Positions 25,369-33,938 of a stretch of 64,000 nt of DNA are shown piece after piece. The stretch's first letter is position 1; each line of letters begins with the position of its first letter. Below the pieces are notes generated by a model, which made no database searches, had not been told where the DNA came from, and saw nothing but the letters and a program-made list of their open reading frames with translations. The position numbers were made by a program, and so were the translations under genes. The stretch comes from Microvirga sp052114605. GTDB taxonomy: Bacteria; Pseudomonadota; Alphaproteobacteria; Rhizobiales; Beijerinckiaceae. Where the stretch lies: contig NZ_JBFRFB010000009.1 of NCBI RefSeq assembly GCF_052114605.1, positions 95,757 through 159,756 of the forward strand, given 5' to 3'.

Positions 25369-27189
25369 ATGTCCGCCTCCATGCACCGTTACCGTTCCCA
25401 TACCTGCGGCGCGCTCCGCGAATCCGATGTCGGGCAGGTCACCCGCCTCTCCGGGTGGTGCCACCGCATCCGTGACCATGGCGGCGTACTGTTCATCGAC
25501 CTGCGTGACCATTACGGCATGACGCAATGCGTGATCGACCCGGATTCCCCGGCCTTTAAGCTCGCCGAGACGGCCCGGTCCGAGTGGGTGATCCGCGTGG
25601 ACGGCAAGGTGCGCAAGCGCCCGGCGGGCACCGAGAACGCCGAGCTTCCCACCGGCATGGTCGAGGTCTACATCACGGATATCGAAGTGCTCGGCCCGGC
25701 GGATGAGCTGCCGATGCCTGTCTTCGGCGACCAGGACTACCCGGAAGAGACGCGCCTCAAGTACCGCTATCTCGACCTGCGCCGCGAGAAGCTGCACAAC
25801 AACATCATGAAGCGCGGCGCCATCGTCGACTCGCTTCGCACCCGCATGAAGACCAGCGGCTTCTTCGAGTTCACGACACCGATCCTGACGGCCTCCTCGC
25901 CCGAAGGCGCTCGCGACTTCCTCGTGCCCTCGCGCATTCATCCCGGCCAGTTCTACGCGCTGCCGCAGGCCCCGCAGCAGTTCAAGCAGCTGATCATGAT
26001 GTCCGGCTTCGACCGGTACTTCCAGATCGCGCCCTGCTTCCGCGACGAGGACCCGCGCGCCGACCGTCTGCCCGGTGAGTTCTATCAGCTCGACGTGGAG
26101 ATGAGCTTCGTCACGCAGGAAGACATCTTCCAGACCATGGAGCCGGTGATCCGCGACACCTTCAAGGAATTCGCGGACGGCAAGCCGGTGACGGACGTGT
26201 TCCCGCGCATCCCGTATTTCGAGTCCATGCTGAAATACGGCTCCGACAAGCCGGACCTGCGCAACCCGCTCATCATCGCCGATGTGTCGGAGGTGTTCGA
26301 GCGCGAGGACGTGACCTTCAACGCGTTCAAGAACGTGGTGAAGGGTGGCGGCGTCGTGCGCGCCATTCCGGCCACGGGCGCAGCCTCGCAGCCGCGCTCC
26401 TTCTTCGACAAGCTCAACGACTGGGCCCGCTCGGAAGGCGCGCCCGGCCTCGGCTATATCGTGTTCGAGGAAGAGGGCGGCCAGATCGTCGCCAAGGGCC
26501 CGATCGCCAAGTTCATTCCGGAAGCGGCTCAGGCCGTCATCCGTGAGAAGGCGGGCATCAAGGCAGGCGACGCGGTGTTCTTCTCCGCAGGCAATGAGGA
26601 CAAGGCTGCCTCGCTCGCCGGCAAGGCGCGCGTGCGCATCGGCGACGAGCTGGGTCTCGGCAACAAGGACCAGTTCGCTTTCTGCTGGATCGTCGACTTC
26701 CCGCAATACGAGTGGAACGAGGAAGAGAAGAAGATCGACTTCTCTCACAACCCGTTCTCCATGGGCAACATGGACCACGACGAGTTCATGGCGCTTAATC
26801 CGTCGGACAAGGACAAGATCCTCAAGATGACGGCATTCCAGTACGACATGGTCTGCAACGGCTACGAGATGGCCTCCGGCTCGATCCGTAACCACCGCCC
26901 TGACCGTATGGTGAAGGCGTTCGAGATCGCAGGCTACGGCGAGCAGGAAGTCATGGACCGTTTCGGCGGCATGTACCGCGCGTTCCAGTACGGCGCGCCT
27001 CCGCATGGCGGCATGGCGGCGGGCGTGGATCGCATCGTGATGCTGCTCTGCGGCGCGCAGAACCTGCGCGAAATCACGCTCTTCCCCATGAACCAGAAGG
27101 CGGAAGATCTGCTGCTCGGCGCACCCTCCGAGGCGACACCCAAGCAGCTGCGTGAGCTTCACATCCGGACGAATCTGCAGGAGAAATGA
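25369..27189 (+). CDS. aspS: Aspartyl-tRNA synthetase
   Basis: 606 residues from the ATG at 25369 (MSASMHRYRSHTCGALRESD); the ATG at 25381 is an alternative. Domains are the OB-fold anticodon domain (about 10-110), the class II catalytic core with motif 1 near FFEFTTPILTASSPEGARDF and motif 2 in FQIAPCFRDEDPRADR, a bacterial insert domain (about 290-420) and motif 3 in GGMAAGVDRIVMLL. It charges tRNA with aspartate in the cytoplasm. With gatB in the same window it may be the non-discriminating type that also charges tRNA(Asn), but specificity cannot be read directly. The stop overlaps the next ATG (ATGA). Confidence 0.95.
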   Translation: MSASMHRYRSHTCGALRESDVGQVTRLSGWCHRIRDHGGVLFIDLRDHYGMTQCVIDPDSPAFKLAETARSEWVIRVDGKVRKRPAGTENAELPTGMVEVYITDIEVLGPADELPMPVFGDQDYPEETRLKYRYLDLRREKLHNNIMKRGAIVDSLRTRMKTSGFFEFTTPILTASSPEGARDFLVPSRIHPGQFYALPQAPQQFKQLIMMSGFDRYFQIAPCFRDEDPRADRLPGEFYQLDVEMSFVTQEDIFQTMEPVIRDTFKEFADGKPVTDVFPRIPYFESMLKYGSDKPDLRNPLIIADVSEVFEREDVTFNAFKNVVKGGGVVRAIPATGAASQPRSFFDKLNDWARSEGAPGLGYIVFEEEGGQIVAKGPIAKFIPEAAQAVIREKAGIKAGDAVFFSAGNEDKAASLAGKARVRIGDELGLGNKDQFAFCWIVDFPQYEWNEEEKKIDFSHNPFSMGNMDHDEFMALNPSDKDKILKMTAFQYDMVCNGYEMASGSIRNHRPDRMVKAFEIAGYGEQEVMDRFGGMYRAFQYGAPPHGGMAAGVDRIVMLLCGAQNLREITLFPMNQKAEDLLLGAPSEATPKQLRELHIRTNLQEK

Positions 27190-28040
27190 CCCGCAGCGAC
27201 GTCACCGCTATCGTCGTGACCTTCGACAGCGCCCATGCGCTGCCGGAGTGTCTCGGCGCGTTGCGGGCGGATGGCGTGCCCATGCTCGTGGTGGACAACG
27301 CCTCCACGGATGACACCATCGCGATAGCCGAAGGGCAGGGCGCGCGCGTCATCCGCAATCCCCGCAACGAAGGCTACGGCCGCGCCAATAACAGCGGCGC
27401 GCGGGCGGCGGACACGGAGTTCGTGCTCGTCGTCAATCCCGATTGCATTGTGGATTCTGGTGCAGTCGCTACGCTCATCGATGCGGCGCGGCGCTATCCC
27501 GATGCCGCGCTCTTCGCGCCGCAGATCATCGAGCCAAACGGACGCGTGTTCTTCCAGCCCCGCTCGCTGCTCTCGCCCTATCTCCACAATCCAACCGGCA
27601 AGCTCGTGCTGCCGGAAGGCGAGGCCTGCACGGCGTTTCTCTCGGGCGCGTGCTTTCTCGTTCGGCGCGATGTCTTCCTCAAACTCGGCGGCTTCGACGA
27701 GAACATCTTTCTGTTCTACGAAGACGACGATCTCTGCCGCCGCATCGCGGATGTCGGTTCAGCACTTATCTATGTGCCCCAGGCCGGCGTGCGTCACGGG
27801 CGTGGCCGGTCGAGCGAACCGAAGCGCGGACGGATCTACGCCTCCCGCTGGCACCAAGCCTGGTCGCGGGCTTATGTAAGCCTCAAATACGGCCTGCCGA
27901 ACCCGGCGCCCGGCATGTTCGCGGTCAATGGGCTCAAGGCACTCGGGGCCTACCTCACGTTTCAACGCAAGCTCATCGAGCGCTACGGCGGTTCGGCAGC
28001 GGGCGCCTGGGCTGCGATGATGGGGCGTAAGGCGTTTTAA
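27186..28040 (+). CDS. Family 2 glycosyltransferase
   Basis: 284 residues, coupled to aspS by an ATGA overlap. The GT-A fold shows TAIVVTFDSAHALPECLGAL, the nucleotide-binding VDNASTDDT, NPRNEGYGRANNSGA, and LVVNPDCIV in place of the DxD motif. LSGACFLVRRDVFLKLGGFD and FYEDDDLCRRI (catalytic base region) resemble rhamnosyltransferases of the WbbL/RfbN type. No membrane helix is clear. It probably adds a sugar, perhaps rhamnose, to a surface glycan. Its pairing with a tRNA synthetase is not functional as far as I can see. Confidence 0.87.
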   Translation: MTRSDVTAIVVTFDSAHALPECLGALRADGVPMLVVDNASTDDTIAIAEGQGARVIRNPRNEGYGRANNSGARAADTEFVLVVNPDCIVDSGAVATLIDAARRYPDAALFAPQIIEPNGRVFFQPRSLLSPYLHNPTGKLVLPEGEACTAFLSGACFLVRRDVFLKLGGFDENIFLFYEDDDLCRRIADVGSALIYVPQAGVRHGRGRSSEPKRGRIYASRWHQAWSRAYVSLKYGLPNPAPGMFAVNGLKALGAYLTFQRKLIERYGGSAAGAWAAMMGRKAF

Positions 28041-28050
28041 ACACGCCCCT

Positions 28051-28196
28051 CTGTCATTCCGGGGCGAGCGAGAGCGAGAGCCCGGAACCCATAACCACGG
28101 CGTCTCCAAGAAGAGTGCTGCGGCATTCGCTCGCTTTATTCTGCATGTGCGGTGGTTATAGGTTCCGGGCTCGCCTGCGGCGCCCCGAAATGGCAG
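28051..28196. repeat. CTGTCATTCCGG long inverted repeat (family B)
   Basis: CTGTCATTCCGGGGCGAGCG opens the element and GCGCCCCGAAATGGCAG closes it. The inner arms are GAGCCCGGAACCCATAACCAC and GTGGTTATAGGTTCCGGGCTC, nearly perfect complements. This is the cleanest of the three copies in the window. Confidence 0.78.
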
Positions 28197-28207
28197 AAGT
28201 GGTCACC

Positions 28208-28828
28208 TTAACCACACTGCGTGTGCAGCACCTTCACCGCCGCCACCAACTCCCTGATCCGGTCGCTCTGCAGAAGCGGAATGAGCGTCGCGATCTTCTC
28301 ACGCGGCAGATCCCACCAGCGTGCCTCTAACAGCGCCGCGATGGTCGCCTCGTCGAAACGATAGCGGATCACCTTGGCCGGGTTGCCGCCGACGATGGCA
28401 TAGGGCGGCACGTCCTTCGTCACCAATGCATGTGCCGCTACGACGGCCCCGTGGCCGACAGTGATACCAGACATGATCATCGCGCCCGAGCCCAGCCACA
28501 CGTCATGGCCGATGACCACGTCGCCCCTTGAGGTGTGGTAATCCTCGGTCGCGGGGGCATGGGGCCAGAGCTCCCGGAAGGCGGAGAAGGGGAAGGTCGT
28601 GCCCCAATCGGTCCGGTGGTTGCCACCGAGCAGGATCTCGACCTTGTCAGCGATGGAGCAATAGCGCCCAATGGTCAGCTTCCGGCCGGATTCGGGAAAA
28701 CGCACCTTGGGACGGCCATAGGAGAACTCCCCGATGTCGTAGCCGTAGCGCCCGGCCATGCGGGCGAGGTGCAGGCGGGTCTGGTTGTGCGGGTTGCGCC
28801 AATTCTTCAGACGATGGCCGAGTTTCAT
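28208..28828 (-). CDS. CatB-like hexapeptide-repeat acetyltransferase
   Basis: 206 residues from the ATG at 28828 (MKLGHRLKNWRNPHNQ). The left-handed beta-helix is made of hexapeptide turns: LTIGRYCSIADKVEILLGGN, then GDVVIGHDVWLGSGAMIMSG, ITVGHGAVVAAHALVTKDV and PYAIVGGNPAKVIRYRF. This is the xenobiotic acetyltransferase pattern, with the catalytic His in GGNHRTDW. Members acetylate sugars, antibiotics or polysaccharide precursors. Being near a family 2 glycosyltransferase, it could modify a surface glycan, though the two are convergent and separated by a repeat. It diverges from maeB. Confidence 0.85.
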   Translation of the reverse strand: MKLGHRLKNWRNPHNQTRLHLARMAGRYGYDIGEFSYGRPKVRFPESGRKLTIGRYCSIADKVEILLGGNHRTDWGTTFPFSAFRELWPHAPATEDYHTSRGDVVIGHDVWLGSGAMIMSGITVGHGAVVAAHALVTKDVPPYAIVGGNPAKVIRYRFDEATIAALLEARWWDLPREKIATLIPLLQSDRIRELVAAVKVLHTQCG

Positions 28829-28927
28829 CTGGCAACGCCGTCCGGGTGAGAAGAACATTGACGACAAGGGGGCAGGGCGCGCACAAGAGCCTCCAGAACG
28901 TAACGGTTGGTGCAAGGAGCGTTGGGG

Positions 28928-31231
28928 ATGGGAGACAACATCTCGCAGGATCTGAAATCGGGAGCGATGTTCTACCATCAGTACCCGCGCCCCGGAAAGC
29001 TAGAGATCCAGCCGACCAAGCCTCTCGGCAATCAGCGCGACCTGGCTCTGGCCTATTCTCCGGGCGTTGCGGCCCCCTGCGAGGCCATTGCCGCCGATCC
29101 CGCGCAGGCCGCCAATCTCACATCCCGCCAGAACCTCGTGGCCGTGATCTCCAACGGCACGGCGGTCCTCGGCCTCGGCGATATCGGCCCGCTCGCCTCC
29201 AAGCCCGTGATGGAAGGCAAGGCTGTCCTGTTCAAGAAGTTCTCCGGCATCGACGTGTTCGACATCGAGGTCGCGGAAAAGAATGTGGACAAGCTCGTCG
29301 AGGTGATCGCTGCGTTGGAGCCCACCTTCGGCGGCATCAACCTCGAAGACATCAAGGCCCCCGAATGCTTCGAGGTGGAGGAGCAGCTGAAGGCCCGCAT
29401 GGGCATTCCGGTGTTCCATGACGACCAGCACGGCACCGCGATCATCGTGGGCGCCGCCGTCACGAACGCGCTGGAGCTTGCAGGCAAGCGCATCGAGGAC
29501 GTGAAGATCGTCACCTCGGGCGCGGGCGCTGCGGCGCTCGCCTGCCTCAACTTGCTGGTGTCGCTCGGTGCCAGGCGCGAGAACATCTGGGTCACGGATA
29601 TCGAAGGCGTGGTCCATGACGGCCGCAACGAGCTCATGGACCGCTGGAAATCGGTCTATGCGCAGAAGACCGATGCCCGCACGCTCAGTGATGTAATCCC
29701 GAACGCGGACGTGTTCCTCGGCCTGTCGGCCGGCGGCATCCTGAAGCCGGAACTGCTCGCCAAGATGGCGCCGCGTCCGCTGATCATGGCGCTCGCCAAT
29801 CCTTACCCCGAAATCATGCCGGAAGAGGCCGAGGCCGCGCGTCCCGACGCGATGATCTGCACGGGCCGCTCCGACTATCCGAACCAGGTCAACAACGTCC
29901 TGTGCTTCCCCTACATCTTCCGTGGCGCCCTCGATGTGGGTGCTACGACCATCAACGAGGAGATGAAGGCCGCAGCCGTGAAGGCGATTGCGAGCCTTGC
30001 TCGCGAAGCCCCGTCCGAAGTGGTGGCGCGCGCCTATGGCGGCGAGGCGCATCCCTTCGGCAATAAGTCTCTCATTCCGAGCCCCTTCGATCCGCGCCTG
30101 ATCCTGCGCATCGCGCCGGCTGTGGCGAAGGCCGCCATGGATTCCGGTGTCGCCACGCGGCCGCTGGAGGATCTCGAGGCCTATGCCGATTCTCTCGGCC
30201 GCTTCGTCTTCCGCTCCGGCTTCATCATGAAGCCGCTCTTCTCGCAGGCGAAAGGCAACCCGAAGCGGGTGATCTACGCCGAGGGCGAGGACGAGCGGGT
30301 GCTGCGCGCCGTGCAGGTGATCGTGGAGGAGGGGCTTGCGAAGCCCATCCTCATCGGCCGCCCGAATGTTGTGGAAGCGCGCATCAAGCGCTTCGGCCTC
30401 TCCATGGAGATCGGCCGTCACTTCGAGCTGGTAAACCCGGAAGACGATCCGCGCTATCGCGATTACGTAGCGACCTATGTGGAAGCCGCAGGCCGCAAGG
30501 GCATCACCCCGGATGCAGCGAAGACGCTGGTGCGCACCAATTCCACCGTCATCGGCGCGCTCGCCGTGCGGCGCGGCGATGCCGATGCGCTGATCTGCGG
30601 TCTCGAAGGGCGCTTCCAGTCCCGCCTCAAGCACATCAAGGACATCATCGGCCTTGCGCCCGGCGTGCATGAGATGGCAGCGTTGTCGCTCGTCATCACG
30701 TCGAAAGGCGCGTATTTCCTCGCCGATACCCATGTGCAGTTCGATCCGAATGCTGAGCAGATCGCCGATATGACGATTGCCTGCGCGAGCCATGTGCGCC
30801 GCTTCGGCATGGAACCGAAGATCGCCCTGCTGTCGCATGCGGATTTCGGCGCCGCCGATACACGTTCCGCTGTGAAGATGCGCACGGCACTCGCCTGCAT
30901 CAACGAGCGCGCGCCGGATCTCGAAGTCGACGGTGAGATGCAGGCGGATGCCGCTCTCTCTCAGATGATCCGCGACCGGGTGAACCCCGGCTCGCGCCTC
31001 GAGGGTGAGGCGAACATTCTCATCATGCCGAACCTGGATGCGGCCAATATCGCTTTCCAGTTCACGAAGATCCTGGCGGATTCACTCCCCGTCGGCCCGA
31101 TCCTCATCGGCCCGGCCAAGCCCGCGCATATCCTCACGCCATCGGTGACGGCGCGCGGCATCGTGAACCTGACCGCGATTGCCGTGGTGGAGGCACAGGC
31201 CTTGGAGCAGGATCAGCCGACATTGATCTGA
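28928..31231 (+). CDS. maeB: NADP-type malic enzyme with phosphotransacetylase-like C-terminus
   Basis: 767 residues, the normal length of the two-domain form. The ATG at 28928 follows AAGGAGCG. Residues about 1-430 are the malic enzyme: AYSPGVAAPCEAI, then the catalytic region GKAVLFKKFSGIDVFDIEV, FHDDQHGTAIIV (metal and malate site) and SGAGAAALACLNLL (cofactor loop). Residues about 440-767 are a phosphotransacetylase-like domain, RVIYAEGEDERVLRAVQVI, which in this family is mostly regulatory and binds acetyl-CoA. The enzyme decarboxylates malate to pyruvate and makes NADPH. It stands alone and is followed by repeats. Confidence 0.95.
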   Translation: MGDNISQDLKSGAMFYHQYPRPGKLEIQPTKPLGNQRDLALAYSPGVAAPCEAIAADPAQAANLTSRQNLVAVISNGTAVLGLGDIGPLASKPVMEGKAVLFKKFSGIDVFDIEVAEKNVDKLVEVIAALEPTFGGINLEDIKAPECFEVEEQLKARMGIPVFHDDQHGTAIIVGAAVTNALELAGKRIEDVKIVTSGAGAAALACLNLLVSLGARRENIWVTDIEGVVHDGRNELMDRWKSVYAQKTDARTLSDVIPNADVFLGLSAGGILKPELLAKMAPRPLIMALANPYPEIMPEEAEAARPDAMICTGRSDYPNQVNNVLCFPYIFRGALDVGATTINEEMKAAAVKAIASLAREAPSEVVARAYGGEAHPFGNKSLIPSPFDPRLILRIAPAVAKAAMDSGVATRPLEDLEAYADSLGRFVFRSGFIMKPLFSQAKGNPKRVIYAEGEDERVLRAVQVIVEEGLAKPILIGRPNVVEARIKRFGLSMEIGRHFELVNPEDDPRYRDYVATYVEAAGRKGITPDAAKTLVRTNSTVIGALAVRRGDADALICGLEGRFQSRLKHIKDIIGLAPGVHEMAALSLVITSKGAYFLADTHVQFDPNAEQIADMTIACASHVRRFGMEPKIALLSHADFGAADTRSAVKMRTALACINERAPDLEVDGEMQADAALSQMIRDRVNPGSRLEGEANILIMPNLDAANIAFQFTKILADSLPVGPILIGPAKPAHILTPSVTARGIVNLTAIAVVEAQALEQDQPTLI

Positions 31232-31254
31232 GCGAGATCCATCAGACGCCATGG

Positions 31255-31560
31255 TTACTCCCTCCCCCTTGTGGGGGAGGGTTAGGGTGGGGTGGTTCGG
31301 CTGGGTGAGAGAAGAAACCAGTATGACTCCGCACGTCATCACCGGCCTTGTGCCGGTGATGACGTGCGGTGAAGTGCTGCGCTCTACCAATCGGGGTGAC
31401 CGGGACAAGTCCGGCCATGACGGTTAGGGCTGTTCCTATTCACCGACAAAGCGAAGCGCTCTGACTTTGCGAACCCCGCCCTCGATCCCTCCCCGCAAGG
31501 GGGAGGGAAGACCGTGCTCTATTCTACATGCGATCCCGGATCGGCTCCGCCGTCCATGAC
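31255..31560. repeat. Cluster of short palindromic repeats between maeB and the 627-aa protein gene
   Basis: In order: CTCCCTCCCC-TTGT-GGGGGAGGG near 31258, CACGTCATCACCGGCC with GGCCGGTGATGACGTG near 31332-31367 (here a tight hairpin), GACAAGTCCGGCCATGACG near 31405, ATCCCTCCCCGCAAGGGGGA near 31487, and GATCCCGGATCGGCTCCGCC near 31532. The two flanking genes are convergent, so no promoter is needed here. No gene is seen in these 300 bases. Confidence 0.7.
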
Positions 31561-31570
31561 GACCCTCTCT

Positions 31571-33454
31571 TTACTCCGCCTTCGCCGAAATATTCAGCTT
31601 CTCCAGCATATCCGCCGGCTCCGGTGCCAGCACTGCATCCATGAAGCCGAATCCGGTCGGATTCTTCGGCGTGGCATCGATTGTGAGCTTGCCGGGTTTC
31701 GCGATGAATTTCGAAATCGCTTCCGCCAGGATCGAAACCTGTTCGGAACTGCCGATCATGGAGGAGAGCACCAAAGGTGCGGCGCCCGCATAAAGCTTGC
31801 GCAGGGCTTCGGGCTTGGTCTTCTGGTCCTTCGCGGCCTGCGTGAGATAGCGGTCGAGCAGGCCCTTGTCCTCTATCACCACATGCGCCTGCTTGGCCTT
31901 CAGGTTGATCGCTGCGGCTGCCGCCGTCGCATCATCCGTACTGAAAAGATCCTTGCTGACATTGCCGATCAGCCCGGTCAGCATCAGGCCGCCAATCTCC
32001 TGTCCCTGCAGCGAGACTTCGCTCACCGCAATCTCGCTCGCGGCCTCGTTCCAATTGGCCGCGACGGTGAAGGAGGACGTCACGGATTTGTAGCCAAGCG
32101 CGAGAAGCTGCTGCACTAGCTCGTCGCTGCTCTCAGCTGGAAGGGCGAAGGTGGCGTTGCGCTGCTCGATCCTGAAATTCGTGGGAATGCCATTCAGGGG
32201 CTTGTCCCCTGTCAGCGCGAAGTCCTCGACGGTGAGCTTAGCCCGCTCCGGCTGCTTCCCTTCTTCGGATTTGCTCATGGCGTCCACATCGATGCCGGAC
32301 AAGCGGAGCGTGCCGAGAGTGGGAATGAGCGTGCGCAGGGTTGCAGTATCGAGCTCTTCGATCTTCTTGCCTTGCAGGTTCTTCAAGCCATCGAGCGTGG
32401 GCGCGATGGAAAAACCCGTCAGGGCCATGGTGCCGATCTTGACGGTGCTCTTGCTCTCAACGACTTCGAAGCCTTCGATGCGCATGTCCGCAGGCTGCTG
32501 CCCCGATCCGCTCGCATAAGCCATGCGCTGGATGCGCCCGGTTGCAGGCGCGGTTCCTTTGCGGGCGGGATCCGGCACGAGGTTCTTCATCTCGATTCCG
32601 GTGGCCTCGACATGGCCGATCTGGAAGGCGTTGATCATATCCGCTACCAAGGTGAACAGCCGTGACGTTTCCTCGTCGGAGAGAGTGTCCTTGCCGCTCA
32701 ACTCGGACAGGATGGATTCCGTACCCGTCCACGATTCGAGCGTCGGCCTTGCGAGGAAGTCGCGTCCGTTGAGGCGGGCGAACTTGAAGGCGAAGGTGCC
32801 CTTGGTATCGGTGACATCGATGTTATCGATAGCGAATGCCCCATAAATTCGGGTCATGGGCTCGGATGACGTTTTCGCCTTCGCTTCGTATAGGCCGGCC
32901 AATGCGCCCACATCGAGATCGTTGATCGATGACTTGCCCACGCTGGCCAGGATCGTTGCATCCTTGTTCGATATCTCGACAGCCGCCGTTTCGAACGTCG
33001 CCGACGCAACGCGTCCGGCAACGATGTCGGACAGAACCGTATTCCGATAGGTAGTCGTCTGCGTTTCGGCTGGGAGCGTCAGCTTGACCTTCGCTTCAGG
33101 AATCTCAATCCGCTTGGCATTGATCTTCGCAAGGCGGGCCGCCATCGGTTCGGTTGAGCCTGCGCCAAACAGCGCCTCGATCTCGGCCCGCGAAGACGTG
33201 ACGCCCGATAGATCGATCCGCTTAAGCTCATAAGTAGCCGAGCCCCGGGTGAAGCTGACGTTCTCAAGCGAGAAGCTGTCGGCGCCTTGGGCGAGTGCGG
33301 CACTCCAGAGGGGAACCTTCACCGCTCCGATGCTCACGCGTCCCGATGCCGTCTCGAAGGAGAGGTTGCGGATGACGGCAGGCTCGACCTGCAGGGCGGC
33401 CATGCCGGCAGCGAGAGCAAGCGCACAGACACCGGCTCGGTGACGAAACTTCAT
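31571..33454 (-). CDS. Large exported protein of unknown function (627 aa)
   Basis: Start chosen at ATG 33454 (MKFRHRAGVCALALAAGMAA), preceded by GGGGATTCGC; an earlier in-frame ATG at 33478 adds eight residues. Residues 1-27 are a signal peptide or N-terminal anchor. The rest is rich in short beta strands separated by acidic or Thr/Ser turns, with no Cys in the mature part and several phrases of the form I-x-x-L/I-x-L-x-G (ELKRIDLSGVTSS, TMALTGFSI, TLRLSGIDVDAM, KLTVEDFALTGD). This suggests stacked repeats of a long beta structure like AsmA or lipid-transfer proteins, but I do not recognise a family. No operon partner. Confidence 0.6.
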   Translation of the reverse strand: MKFRHRAGVCALALAAGMAALQVEPAVIRNLSFETASGRVSIGAVKVPLWSAALAQGADSFSLENVSFTRGSATYELKRIDLSGVTSSRAEIEALFGAGSTEPMAARLAKINAKRIEIPEAKVKLTLPAETQTTTYRNTVLSDIVAGRVASATFETAAVEISNKDATILASVGKSSINDLDVGALAGLYEAKAKTSSEPMTRIYGAFAIDNIDVTDTKGTFAFKFARLNGRDFLARPTLESWTGTESILSELSGKDTLSDEETSRLFTLVADMINAFQIGHVEATGIEMKNLVPDPARKGTAPATGRIQRMAYASGSGQQPADMRIEGFEVVESKSTVKIGTMALTGFSIAPTLDGLKNLQGKKIEELDTATLRTLIPTLGTLRLSGIDVDAMSKSEEGKQPERAKLTVEDFALTGDKPLNGIPTNFRIEQRNATFALPAESSDELVQQLLALGYKSVTSSFTVAANWNEAASEIAVSEVSLQGQEIGGLMLTGLIGNVSKDLFSTDDATAAAAAINLKAKQAHVVIEDKGLLDRYLTQAAKDQKTKPEALRKLYAGAAPLVLSSMIGSSEQVSILAEAISKFIAKPGKLTIDATPKNPTGFGFMDAVLAPEPADMLEKLNISAKAE

Positions 33455-33522
33455 GCGAATCCCCAGTCGAAAGCTCAATCGGAAGAGCGGTTGGGGAGAC
33501 TATATTGAGCCGATACCCGGTT

Positions 33523-33849
33523 TCACAAGGAGAACGACGTGCCGCAGCCGCAGGAGGCAGTGGCGTGCGGGTTCTCGATTTTGAAGGACTGGCCGATCAG
33601 GTCGTCCACGAAATCGATGACCGAGCCGTCCATGTACTGGATCGATACCTCGTCCACGATCACCCTGGCCCCGTCCTTCTCGATGATGAGATCGTCGTCC
33701 TGATGGGTGCTGTCCACGTCGAAGGCATATTGGAAGCCTGAGCAGCCGCCTCCGTTGACGCTGATTCTCAGCATCGAACCCGCAGGCTCTGCGGTCATGA
33801 TCTCGTTGATGCGGCGGGCGGCGCGTTCGGTCAGGGAAATTCCAGCCAT
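33523..33849 (-). CDS. erpA: A-type iron-sulfur carrier, ErpA/IscA-like
   Basis: 108 residues. The three cluster-binding cysteines are present: Cys36 in GGGCSGFQY and Cys100/Cys102 in ASCGCGTSFSL. ISLTERAARRINEIM and the VDEVSIQYMDGSVIDFVDD stretch are typical of ErpA, which delivers 4Fe-4S or 2Fe-2S clusters to target enzymes. It stands alone, divergent from dgt with an 89-base shared promoter region. SufA or IscA identity cannot be excluded from sequence alone, but the lack of suf/isc genes nearby favours ErpA. Confidence 0.9.
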   Translation of the reverse strand: MAGISLTERAARRINEIMTAEPAGSMLRISVNGGGCSGFQYAFDVDSTHQDDDLIIEKDGARVIVDEVSIQYMDGSVIDFVDDLIGQSFKIENPHATASCGCGTSFSL

Positions 33850-33938
33850 GGGGTCTTCCAGGTCCTCATAAGGACATAAGTCTTGGACAAGCTCTTAAGA
33901 CCAAAGTAAGTGCACCCTGACAAGGCTTCAACCCGAGG

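Noticed and set aside
25195..27162. 655-codon leftward open frame opposite aspS
   Set aside because: Same artefact: no ribosome site, no family match and the opposite strand codes aspS in full.
33850..33938. Iron-responsive operator (CTTGG ... CCAAAG) between erpA and dgt
   Set aside because: The two halves are imperfect and do not match the rhizobial Irr or RirA boxes that I know.
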